Virus record (IMG/VR): IMGVR_UViG_3300025127_000023
Location: 1-64,000 of that record
DNA length: 64,000 nucleotides
Direction: 5' to 3' (one strand)
Source: a virus
Shown here: piece by piece, positions 34,052 to 41,536 of the stretch
Position numbering within the stretch: the first letter of the stretch is position 1
Layout: each line of letters starts with the position of its first letter
Program-made: the position numbers and the translations under genes
Notes under the pieces: model-generated
What the model saw: only the letters and a program-made list of their open reading frames with translations
Databases searched by the model: none
What the model was told of the DNA's origin: nothing

Positions 34052-35646
34052 TGCCGACCGTGTTTCAAACAGGAGAGCGCGCACCAAGACCGCTTGACCC
34101 AACACGACTGTATTACACAACACCGCAGAAGGTCGCAGACATCTTACAGATACCACTACCCGACCCTGTTTATCTTGTAAGCGATACCAACACAAGCGGA
34201 ACAACAGCGACAATCACAGCAACCGATTTTCGCCACACCGGATTTGAAGTTGGTGATAAGATTGAGATTGCAAGCGATGTTGAAATGGGTGAAGAATTAA
34301 CCCTCACCAATGTTTCGCGCGATGGTAGCAATGTTATCTTAACATGGGTTGGTGGTGTGGCGGGAGATTACGATACTGCCGATAACGCGTATGTTCAACC
34401 GCTACAATCATTCACCAATGGCAAAAGAAAGGGTATAACCAAATCAGCCGTTGAAACGCTTATCTTGCGAACGCAGGATAAGATTGACAACCTCACAAAC
34501 AACTCATGGCGACCGATGTTGCAGACAGCCGAGTATGTCAATTTTGACACCTACAAACCATACCGACGAAGATACTACACTGATTATGTTGGTTCTGTCC
34601 CTCTTTACTTCCGCAATGTTCAGCAAGTGTTGAGGCTTGAAGTATGGCAGGGGCATGAGTATCGCGAAGTCGCGGCGGCAGAATGCAGATTGAAGGTTCT
34701 TGATTTCATGAAACTGACAGCAGACACAGACAAGGTGTTCTTGTGTCCGGGTGGTGGCGGCATCGCTACACTCACTGTTGGTGATGGGGCTTCCAAGTTC
34801 CGCGCGCAATTTGACAATGCCTCCACAGCACAGCAGTTATCCGACCTCATCAACAAAGACTTGCGAAGAGGTAAGAATGGTATTGTGTTCTCACCATCGT
34901 TTAGTTTTGACGATGCGGGAGGCACAGATGGCTCGGTTGTCGCGAATGTTCATCATGAGTTTATGTCATCAGCAAATGCTGACTACGGTAGCGCGCAAAT
35001 CAAAATTACATCTATGCGCAGGGGTGAAGGTGGCGAAACATCAACCATCGCGATAACAGATGAAGACGGAATACAGATGTCCGGTTCGGAGTCTTGTCAA
35101 GGCACTGTTTCATCATCAACCACCGGACCAAATACAATCACATTCACCACAGGTAGCGAGTTTGCTCCGTTCGGCCTCATCAAGATTGGCACATCTATTG
35201 GCTACTACACAAGCATTGCAAGCGGTGTCATGAATGGCGTTGTCAATCTTCATGGCGACATCATGGCGGCGGCTACAAACGGTGCTATCATCCACCAACG
35301 CAAGTTTACCATTGATTATGTTGGTTCAACAACAGGTGATGAAGCGCGTCTTCGCGATTGGTGGGCTGATTACGACTTGGGTATCATTTACTTCAACAAC
35401 ACATACCCCTATTTCTCATGGAACGCGGTCAAGGTATCGTATGTTTATGGTGAACGATATGTTGAGAAAGCCATTGAGGACATTTGCACGAAACTTGTCG
35501 CGATGGATTTGATTCTATCCGATGACCGAAGCGTGTTGCTACCCGAAGGAACACAGAATGTGGACTTGGGTTCAAAGTATCAATTGCTCAAGGCTCAAGT
35601 GGCAGAAACCCTACCGCGCTATGTGGAGGTGATGACGCTTGAGTGA
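34051..35646 (+). CDS. Putative head-tail connector (adaptor) with inserted beta domains
   Basis: A 531-residue protein, ATG 34051 behind AAGGTGATTT. The two ends look like a phage connector of the HK97 gp6/gp15 type: ITKSAVETLILRTQDKIDNL near residues 129-148 and a C-terminal helical part (YVEKAIEDICTKLVAMDLIL; KYQLLKAQVAETLPRYVEVM). Between them are long beta-rich insertions with Gly/Thr/Ser-rich segments (residues 45-115 and 225-400). This makes it much longer than the usual 100-200 residue adaptor. It would join the portal to the tail. The call rests on order and helical signatures, so it is moderately sure. Confidence 0.7.
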   Translation: MPTVFQTGERAPRPLDPTRLYYTTPQKVADILQIPLPDPVYLVSDTNTSGTTATITATDFRHTGFEVGDKIEIASDVEMGEELTLTNVSRDGSNVILTWVGGVAGDYDTADNAYVQPLQSFTNGKRKGITKSAVETLILRTQDKIDNLTNNSWRPMLQTAEYVNFDTYKPYRRRYYTDYVGSVPLYFRNVQQVLRLEVWQGHEYREVAAAECRLKVLDFMKLTADTDKVFLCPGGGGIATLTVGDGASKFRAQFDNASTAQQLSDLINKDLRRGKNGIVFSPSFSFDDAGGTDGSVVANVHHEFMSSANADYGSAQIKITSMRRGEGGETSTIAITDEDGIQMSGSESCQGTVSSSTTGPNTITFTTGSEFAPFGLIKIGTSIGYYTSIASGVMNGVVNLHGDIMAAATNGAIIHQRKFTIDYVGSTTGDEARLRDWWADYDLGIIYFNNTYPYFSWNAVKVSYVYGERYVEKAIEDICTKLVAMDLILSDDRSVLLPEGTQNVDLGSKYQLLKAQVAETLPRYVEVMTLE

Positions 35647-35899
35647 GATATTTAGCAAAGACATGCTGAAAGACATCAAGCCGGTTATCGCGAAAATGCG
35701 CGAGCAAATGATATGGTCAAGAGAAGGACGCGTTTACCTTGTCGCTTCTGCTGACGCGTATGGCTATGAAGTCAACAGTCAAGGCGACATTCTTCTCAAA
35801 GACGGTTCAAAGATGACACCTAAACACCCCGACTACAACACGATTGTGGGTAAAGCAAAGCAAGAGGCTCGCAACAGTCCGATATGGGGGGAGTTTTGA
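35639..35899 (+). CDS. Small protein of the connector/tail-completion cluster
   Basis: An 86-residue protein starting at TTG 35639, with GGAGGTGATG just upstream and an eight-base overlap with the connector gene. Helical N-terminus (MLKDIKPVIAKMREQMIW), then a beta hairpin (GRVYLVASADAYGYEVNSQG) and a Lys/Arg-containing end. It lies where head-completion or neck proteins are usually encoded; no family recognised. Confidence 0.75.
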   Translation: MSEIFSKDMLKDIKPVIAKMREQMIWSREGRVYLVASADAYGYEVNSQGDILLKDGSKMTPKHPDYNTIVGKAKQEARNSPIWGEF

Positions 35900-36336
35900 T
35901 GGCTCTTGAATCCGTTGAACTCATCAAGAAATTATTCAATGAGGGTTGGAATCGTGGCAACACATCGCAAAGAAAGCCAACCATTCAAGACATCACAACC
36001 GTTGACCCCGGCGGTAAGCGTCTTGACTTGGCGCGTTCCGATGCAATTGTTCTATACGAAACAGCGCACAACGAAGAGCAACCCGAAGTGTTTTACGATT
36101 TCGTCCACACGCGTATAAATGTGACAGTGGACGCGAGAACAATGGAGGGTCGCGCTCAACTGTCAAAGATGGAAGACGAGGTTCGGCGCATCGTCCACGC
36201 GAACAGAAAAGGCGATGGGCTTAATTTTGACCGATTACTCTATAAAACAAGAACTGACCTTTCGGACAGGACGAAGCGGTTGCACCGCATGACATTTCAA
36301 GTTGAGATAGTAATATTCAGCGAACTGATAGCATAA
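35899..36336 (+). CDS. Putative tail terminator/completion protein
   Basis: A 145-residue protein, ATG 35899 overlapping the previous stop (TGATG) behind GGGGGGAG. It starts with a helix (SVELIKKLFNEGWNRGNTS), then an alpha/beta region with FYDFVHTRINVTVDART, a helix (QLSKMEDEVRRIVHAN) and a final strand (HRMTFQVEIVIFSELIA). That order resembles tail terminator proteins (lambda gpU-like), and the gene precedes the tube gene as expected. This is inferred from order and predicted fold. Confidence 0.6.
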   Translation: MALESVELIKKLFNEGWNRGNTSQRKPTIQDITTVDPGGKRLDLARSDAIVLYETAHNEEQPEVFYDFVHTRINVTVDARTMEGRAQLSKMEDEVRRIVHANRKGDGLNFDRLLYKTRTDLSDRTKRLHRMTFQVEIVIFSELIA

Positions 36337-36352
36337 TGAAGAGGGAAAAAAG

Positions 36353-38287
36353 ATGGCATCAACGATATACAAGGGTGATTTGGCAGAAGTGACATTCGGA
36401 CACGAATGTGGAATAGTGATAGCGCATGGGTCGTTTGGCGGAGTGGATTTTTCCATCGCTACAAGCGGCGACATTTCAACGATTACATTCGCGAACGGCG
36501 CAAACGGTTTCTTCTCATCCGGTTCAAATCTGCGATACCCTGCCGGAATGCTTGTTGGTTCACAACTACGCGTTATTGGCGGAAACGCTTACGCAAGCGA
36601 TGACTTTTCAACAAAAGGACACACTTACACCATTGTCGCGAACAGTGGAACAGAACTCAAAGTTTCTCCTGCTATGAAATCAACCGGCGCAAGTGCCGCA
36701 GGTGATGAGTTAATGATTGACACCATCGGAACACCAACCGTTGACACAGGAATGGCATACCACGCTAACGCTTTATCATCCGATGAAACCGTCCTTACTG
36801 ACCAATTCGTTGGTCTTGCCGCAACCATCGCGTTGCCGGAAACCAAAGTGGAAATCCGCCGAAGCCATGTTGTTGGCATTGGCCGTGATGTTGTTATCCA
36901 AGAACCTCAAAGCATGAAGAACGAAGGTGGCTCTATGGAGATGATGTTCAACAGTGCGCGTTGGCTATACTACGCTCTTGGCGCGTATGTTGTTGATGAG
37001 CCTTCTGCTGTCAAAGCGACATGTTCGGGACACACTGAAAAGGACATCGCCGCAGGTGATACCTACTTTGCATTTACAGGAACAATGAGCAACAAACCCA
37101 CTGTTGGTGAATACCTGCTTATTGTTGACGGCACAGCCGTTGACTTCCCTCGCGACAACCCTGCCGCCGCTTCAAAGAAATGGGGTGCTGATGGTGTTGG
37201 AACTGATATGGAAAACGCAGAACGCAATGAGATTCGCCGTGTTATCGCGATTGATGAAACATTGACCGAGCGAAGAATCCATGTTGATGAACCATTTACC
37301 TTTGACCATGCCGTTGGAAACATGACGCAAAAAGTTCTTGCTTACGATGCCGCTTCTTCAAACGGTTCTCCACATTTTGACACCGCCGCAGGAACATTCG
37401 GTGCAATCACCAACCGACAATCCCACTTAATTTATCAAGGCGCAACCGTTCCTTCGTTTACACTTGAGTCAAGCATCCGCACACGCAATACCGGCTCATT
37501 CAACGCTAACGCGTTGTCCGACAAGTCGTTGGCCGCGCCGGGAACTGCAAGTGATAGTAAACAACTTACGCGCGTTTGGCGAGGTTGCAAAGTCAAAGAC
37601 TTCTCACTCGCGGCTGACGCTGATGCAGAAGTAAAACTCTCCATCAACTTTGATGCGCTTTACTGCTACACCGATACAGGTCGTCTTGAAAACAGCAACA
37701 AAGGCGACCGATACACCGCACATCGTATGTTTGAAAACATTGCAAACAGTGGTGTAAACCGAAAGATAGCAGGTATCGCACCAAACACCGAGAAACCTTA
37801 CTTCTTTTACAACGGTTCAATCACTGCATTTGGTATCAATCTCGCGCAAATCACAAACTTCAACATTACAGGCAATAACAACATTGAGAACATTTTGACC
37901 GTTCGCGGTTCTTCTCTTGCAGAAGCACGAAACAGCGCAGGACAGTCGCTTGAGCAAGTGCCATTCGGCGGCTCGCGATTCCCGTCTTTGACTATTGAAA
38001 AGCAAGTTGAGTATGAATGTGCATTGACTATCATCGTTGCAGACCCACTTCTATGGCATGAATACCGAACCAACCGTTCTCACGGTAGCGACGAACCAAT
38101 CACACTTTCACTTACCAAAGCGGGCGCAGGTAGCAACCGCGAAGAGGTCACAATTGTCATTGATGACTACATCATCAGCGAAGCACCGCTACCAATCCCC
38201 GAAGACAAAGGGCCAATCAAATCGGAAATCAAGATTATGCCAAAGCACATGCGCGTAATCTCACATGATGCATTCTTAGGACTGTGA
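36353..38287 (+). CDS. Putative major tail tube protein, enlarged
   Basis: A 644-residue protein, ATG 36353. It is beta-rich, Gly/Ala/Ser/Thr-rich and without Cys clusters or membrane segments. Segments such as ITAFGINLAQITNFNITGNN, ILTVRGSSLAEARN and VTIVIDDYIISEAPLPIPED in the last third look like tail tube or tail-sheath-family beta barrels. The N-terminal 250 residues may be an added surface domain. It lies between connector/terminator and chaperone genes, the normal place of the tube protein. At 644 residues it is two to three times the usual tube size, so inserted domains are likely. Confidence 0.7.
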   Translation: MASTIYKGDLAEVTFGHECGIVIAHGSFGGVDFSIATSGDISTITFANGANGFFSSGSNLRYPAGMLVGSQLRVIGGNAYASDDFSTKGHTYTIVANSGTELKVSPAMKSTGASAAGDELMIDTIGTPTVDTGMAYHANALSSDETVLTDQFVGLAATIALPETKVEIRRSHVVGIGRDVVIQEPQSMKNEGGSMEMMFNSARWLYYALGAYVVDEPSAVKATCSGHTEKDIAAGDTYFAFTGTMSNKPTVGEYLLIVDGTAVDFPRDNPAAASKKWGADGVGTDMENAERNEIRRVIAIDETLTERRIHVDEPFTFDHAVGNMTQKVLAYDAASSNGSPHFDTAAGTFGAITNRQSHLIYQGATVPSFTLESSIRTRNTGSFNANALSDKSLAAPGTASDSKQLTRVWRGCKVKDFSLAADADAEVKLSINFDALYCYTDTGRLENSNKGDRYTAHRMFENIANSGVNRKIAGIAPNTEKPYFFYNGSITAFGINLAQITNFNITGNNNIENILTVRGSSLAEARNSAGQSLEQVPFGGSRFPSLTIEKQVEYECALTIIVADPLLWHEYRTNRSHGSDEPITLSLTKAGAGSNREEVTIVIDDYIISEAPLPIPEDKGPIKSEIKIMPKHMRVISHDAFLGL

Positions 38288-38292
38288 GGGCA

Positions 38293-38706
38293 ATGAAAGA
38301 ACTGAACATAGCATGGGAACTTCTCAAGATGGGAGAAGACTACGGCGATGTATCAATCGCGTTAGACCAACGAGCAGAAGAAGAGCGCGCAAGAAAGGAT
38401 GCCATTGAGCGACACAACGCAATGGCGCGTAAGCGATTGATGGAACAGATGCAATATCCAAACATGGCTTTACAACGAGGGGATGACCCTAAAGAGGTTG
38501 CTATGCACCATCCATCAATGAAGATGCCAAAGAAAAAGGACAAGATAAAGTTTCCAAACCTCATGACTGACAGCCCGGAACGCCTACGAGAACTTGCTCC
38601 TAACGCGAACTTGGTGGATAGCAACGCGCCGCCTGTTCCGCAGACCGACCCAAACCCTCTCGGTTTGAGTATGGATAAGTTGAAAGAGTTGCAAAGGCAG
38701 GGATAA
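38293..38706 (+). CDS. Small charged helical protein, function unknown
   Basis: A 137-residue protein. I prefer ATG 38293; GTG 38284, which overlaps the previous stop, is an alternative. It begins MKELNIAWELLKMG, an AW..LK motif shared by other small proteins in the window. A long charged helix follows (DQRAEEERARKDAIERHNAM), then a basic segment (MPKKKDKIKFPNLM) and a Pro/Asn-rich end. Position between tube and chaperones suggests a tail-assembly accessory role. Confidence 0.7.
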   Translation: MKELNIAWELLKMGEDYGDVSIALDQRAEEERARKDAIERHNAMARKRLMEQMQYPNMALQRGDDPKEVAMHHPSMKMPKKKDKIKFPNLMTDSPERLRELAPNANLVDSNAPPVPQTDPNPLGLSMDKLKELQRQG

Positions 38707-38709
38707 GAC

Positions 38710-39117
38710 ATGAGAAAGAGTTTGCACCTCGGAGATGAGCGAAGAGTTCCACTTGAAGAAGTGATTGAAGAAGTCGTTGAAGAAGAAATCTTCAATCCCG
38801 AAGCCGCGAAAGCGGATGATAACCCATTCCCCGAAGAAGAAGTGGTTGAGGAAACCACACCTCTTGAAGAAGAAGGACCCACAGATTACGATTCCATGAC
38901 CGTTGAAGAATTGCGCGCGCTTTGCCGAGCGCGAGGATTGCCGGTTGCAGGAAAGAAGGCGGATTTAGTTGCCCGTCTATTGGACGCGGATGCCCCCTCG
39001 GAAGAGGCTGTTGAAGTGGCCGAAGATGCCCCCTCGGAAGAGGCAGTATCAAGCGACGAAACAGGAAGTGTAAGTAATGAATCCGAACCAAACGAAACAA
39101 CCGACGCAGTTGGTTGA
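38710..39117 (+). CDS. Acidic protein with a SAP domain
   Basis: A 135-residue protein, ATG 38710. It is very acidic apart from residues about 62-94, which form a clear SAP domain: MTVEELRALCRARGLPVAG followed by KKADLVARLL. SAP domains are short helix-extended-helix DNA-binding folds. A 20-base direct repeat near the 3' end encodes DAPSEEA twice. The gene's end overlaps the G chaperone gene by 41 bases. A DNA-binding motif in the tail region is unexpected; it may bind DNA near the connector or be regulatory. Confidence 0.85.
   Translation: MRKSLHLGDERRVPLEEVIEEVVEEEIFNPEAAKADDNPFPEEEVVEETTPLEEEGPTDYDSMTVEELRALCRARGLPVAGKKADLVARLLDADAPSEEAVEVAEDAPSEEAVSSDETGSVSNESEPNETTDAVG
38989..39044 (+). 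repeat. 20-base direct repeat pair in the SAP-protein gene
   Basis: GATGCCCCCTCGGAAGAGGC occurs at 38989-39008 and again at 39025-39044, 36 bases apart and in frame, encoding DAPSEEA twice. The identity at DNA level suggests a recent small duplication. Confidence 0.9.
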
Positions 39118-39466
39118 CAGCGCAGTAAGCCTACTTGTAAAAACGAGTGCAATTGAACATATGATACGAGCAGACCCCGACAACCCGGACATCGGGTTGA
39201 AGATATGGGTTCGCGAGTTATCCTTTATGCAGATGCAAAACGCACTCAAGACATTCGTAAACATTGGCACTGACGGTTCTATTGACATTGACCTCGCCTC
39301 CTATTGGAAGCACATGTTCGCGGAGTGTATTGAAAAGACCGAGCCGCGCATCACTCCAACACAGATGATGCAACTTAACCCATTCGTAGCCGGACAGATT
39401 ACCGCGCTACTCCCACAGCCACAGGATTTGATTTCAACCCCTTTGAGCGATGGGGCAGACGAATAG
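39077..39466 (+). CDS. Tail assembly chaperone G (upstream partner of a -1 frameshift)
   Basis: A 129-residue protein, ATG 39077 inside the end of the SAP gene, behind AGGAAGTG. The helical core (KTSAIEHMIRADPDNPDIGL; ELSFMQMQNALKTFV; ASYWKHMFAECIEKTE) and the position just upstream of the tape measure identify it as the G-type tail assembly chaperone, which coats the tape measure during tube assembly (family knowledge from lambda). A -1 slippery site near its 3' end lets some ribosomes continue into the GT extension, giving a fusion of about 222 residues. Confidence 0.8.
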   Translation: MNPNQTKQPTQLVDSAVSLLVKTSAIEHMIRADPDNPDIGLKIWVRELSFMQMQNALKTFVNIGTDGSIDIDLASYWKHMFAECIEKTEPRITPTQMMQLNPFVAGQITALLPQPQDLISTPLSDGADE

Positions 39467-39494
39467 ATGAAGTCTATTCGTTCATGAACGCCCC
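39439..39494 (+). promoter_or_regulatory. Programmed -1 ribosomal frameshift signal (slippery heptamer plus stem-loop)
   Basis: The heptamer CCCTTTG (39439-39445) is read in the G frame as C-CCT-TTG, the canonical X XXY YYZ arrangement. Six bases downstream, GGGGC (39452-39456) can pair with GCCCC (39490-39494). Enclosed within it, ACGAATAGA (39459-39467) pairs perfectly with TCTATTCGT (39473-39481) around a five-base loop. The G stop codon (39464-39466) lies in the stem. The -1 frame is open from 39379 to 39744. Confidence 0.85.
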
Positions 39495-39744
39495 CAATCA
39501 GCAAGAACAGGTTGACATTGAAATGATAATGAACGCGTCCGCATACTTCGTAGCAAAGCACTATGGTCTAAGCATGGGTCAAGTGTGGGCTATGGACGCA
39601 AAAGAGTTTCAAGAATCGTTCGCGTTTGCAAGCGCGGCTGAACGCCTAAAGGCAGAAGAGATGGAGAAGATGAAGAAAGAATCTAAGGGCAAGATGCGCG
39701 TAGCGGGAACAGACGCGGCACAACCGATGCCATTTAGCGAATGA
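39445..39744 (+). CDS. GT (T-domain) extension of the tail assembly chaperone, made by -1 frameshifting
   Basis: After slippage at 39439-39445 the reading continues ERWGRRIDEVYSFMNAPNQQ and then about 80 more residues, ending PMPFSE. The segment MNASAYFVAKHYGLSMGQVW is typical of the T part, which contacts tube subunits in lambda-like GT proteins. ATG 39484 in this frame could start a free form of 86 residues, but it has no ribosome binding site and lies within the frameshift hairpin, so the fused product is favoured. The gene ends ten bases before the tape measure start. Confidence 0.8.
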   Translation, partial: ERWGRRIDEVYSFMNAPNQQEQVDIEMIMNASAYFVAKHYGLSMGQVWAMDAKEFQESFAFASAAERLKAEEMEKMKKESKGKMRVAGTDAAQPMPFSE

Positions 39745-39754
39745 GGGATAACAG

Positions 39755-41536
39755 ATGGCTGACGCAGTGAGAGCAACAGTGGCCGATTTAGACGGCCTTG
39801 TTGCTGTCATGAAAGAACTTGGTCTTGTCACCAAAAATCAAGAGAAGAGCGATGGTATCTTTGAGAAAAGGCGACGCAGTATCAAGAAGACATTTGAGAA
39901 GAGTCCGTTTGGTAAAGCGACAAAAAGCCTCAAAGGGTATTTCAAATCATTCAAGCAACTCGGAGAATACACCGTTAAAGCGCGTAGCGTAGGTGATGAG
40001 AAATTAGCACAGATGGAAGAAGAGATGACGGGATTGACAAAACTCACCGCTACAATGGTGTTTCACACAGGCATAGCGAAGATAATGAACAAGGTTGCAG
40101 GAAAAACCAACAACATCTTTGCAAGGTTGCTAATGAGCATTCTCTCACTCGTTTCAATTTTCGCGATGGTAGCGTTTGCTTTCGGTATATTGCTGTTAGC
40201 GTTTCAAGGGGCTGATAGCCCGATATTAGACCTAACAGACGGTTTGTTTGGTATAGACCAAGCCGCGCAGGGTGTAATCATGGCGTTTACAGGTGAAGGC
40301 GAAGGTGGTTTGATGGGTGCTATCAATGTCGTCGCGGCGGCTATGGCTGTCGCAGGAGTGACTTATTTGGCGTTTGGAGGCACAGTAGCGTTGATAGCGG
40401 GCGGTGCATTGCTGATAGTCGGAACATTCCAACTGATGAAAAAACAGTTTGATGACAACATCGCCGCTTTTGCGGCGGCAACTGTTGTGACATTGGTGTT
40501 GGTAGCCGCGTTTATCAAGTGGAAGTTTGCCGCGCTTGCGGCAAAAACCGTGACATTAGGTGCAGTGAAAGCCACTGTTGGTAGTTTGCTACTCGGAGTT
40601 GCCATCATTGTTGGCGGTCTAACAATGCTGTATTTATTCGCGACAGGCAAGGTTAGCGGTTGGGTTGGTTGGGCTGTTGCTCTCTTAGGTGCAGGTGCTA
40701 TCGCCGCAGGTTTGGCTATTTTCTTGGGTCTTACTTGGCCGGTTGCTCTTATCATCGCGGCTATTGCTCTTGTTGTTGCCATCGTATATCGGTATTGGGA
40801 TGAGATTTACGCGTTCTTCAAACCTGCAATAGATGTCATTATTATCGCGGCTAAAGCAGTATATGCCGCATTTTTGGTTGCTGTTGATGTTGCGGCGGCT
40901 ATCGTGATGGGTGTTGTGAAAGCGGTTTGGTTTGTCATCAGTGGCATTTTCAAAGCATTCGTGTTTACATTCAAACTGCTTTGGAAGGTTGTTTGGGGAG
41001 TCATTCAGTTGGGTGTCAAACTCGTTATTGGCATATTCAAAATCCTTTCTTGGCCTTTCGTTCAAGCATTCAAGGGTATCAAGTGGTTCTTTGGTTGGCT
41101 AATGGGAATGCCGGGTAAAATCAAGGACGCGTTTATTGGTGGTGTTAAGGCACTCGTCAACGCGATTGCGGGTATATGGAACAAGACGGCAGGTAAATTG
41201 CAATTTGATATACCCGATTGGGTCCCTAAAATTGGTGGTGGCAGATTCGGCATACCAAAGATACCGTTGCTCGCAAAGGGTGGTATTGTTAATTCACCAA
41301 CGCTTGCAGTGGTTGGTGAGGATGGACCGGAAGCGGTAGTGCCGTTAACAAAGAAAAACAATCCACAAGGTATCGGTTTGGGTGGCGGCAACGGACCAAT
41401 CACGCTTAACATCAATGTAGGCGGAGTGACAGACAGAACCGACAAGCGCGCACTTGCTCGCGAAATTGGTGATGCTATCCGCGATGAGATGTTCCGTTCG
41501 GGTCGTTCAATGGGAACAAGGAGAGGTGCATTGTAA
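39755..41536 (+). CDS. Tail tape measure protein
   Basis: A 593-residue protein, ATG 39755 behind GAGGGAT. The N-terminal 130 residues are polar and helical. Residues 130-480 are a run of long hydrophobic helices (for example VTYLAFGGTVALIAGGALLI; GAGAIAAGLAIFLGL), as in tape measures that enter the host membrane during injection. The C-terminus carries LLAKGGIVNSPTLAVVGEDG and EAVVPLTK, a hallmark of tape measure proteins, then AREIGDAIRDEMFRSGR. It sets tail length: at about 1.5 Angstrom per residue this gives a tail near 90 nm (rough estimate). It is short for the family and follows the G/GT chaperones as expected. Confidence 0.93.
   Translation: MADAVRATVADLDGLVAVMKELGLVTKNQEKSDGIFEKRRRSIKKTFEKSPFGKATKSLKGYFKSFKQLGEYTVKARSVGDEKLAQMEEEMTGLTKLTATMVFHTGIAKIMNKVAGKTNNIFARLLMSILSLVSIFAMVAFAFGILLLAFQGADSPILDLTDGLFGIDQAAQGVIMAFTGEGEGGLMGAINVVAAAMAVAGVTYLAFGGTVALIAGGALLIVGTFQLMKKQFDDNIAAFAAATVVTLVLVAAFIKWKFAALAAKTVTLGAVKATVGSLLLGVAIIVGGLTMLYLFATGKVSGWVGWAVALLGAGAIAAGLAIFLGLTWPVALIIAAIALVVAIVYRYWDEIYAFFKPAIDVIIIAAKAVYAAFLVAVDVAAAIVMGVVKAVWFVISGIFKAFVFTFKLLWKVVWGVIQLGVKLVIGIFKILSWPFVQAFKGIKWFFGWLMGMPGKIKDAFIGGVKALVNAIAGIWNKTAGKLQFDIPDWVPKIGGGRFGIPKIPLLAKGGIVNSPTLAVVGEDGPEAVVPLTKKNNPQGIGLGGGNGPITLNINVGGVTDRTDKRALAREIGDAIRDEMFRSGRSMGTRRGAL

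Noticed and set aside
39484-39744. Independent gene starting at ATG 39484
   Set aside because: It has no ribosome binding site, the frame is open well upstream, and a slippery site plus hairpin precede it, so a frameshift fusion with G explains it better.
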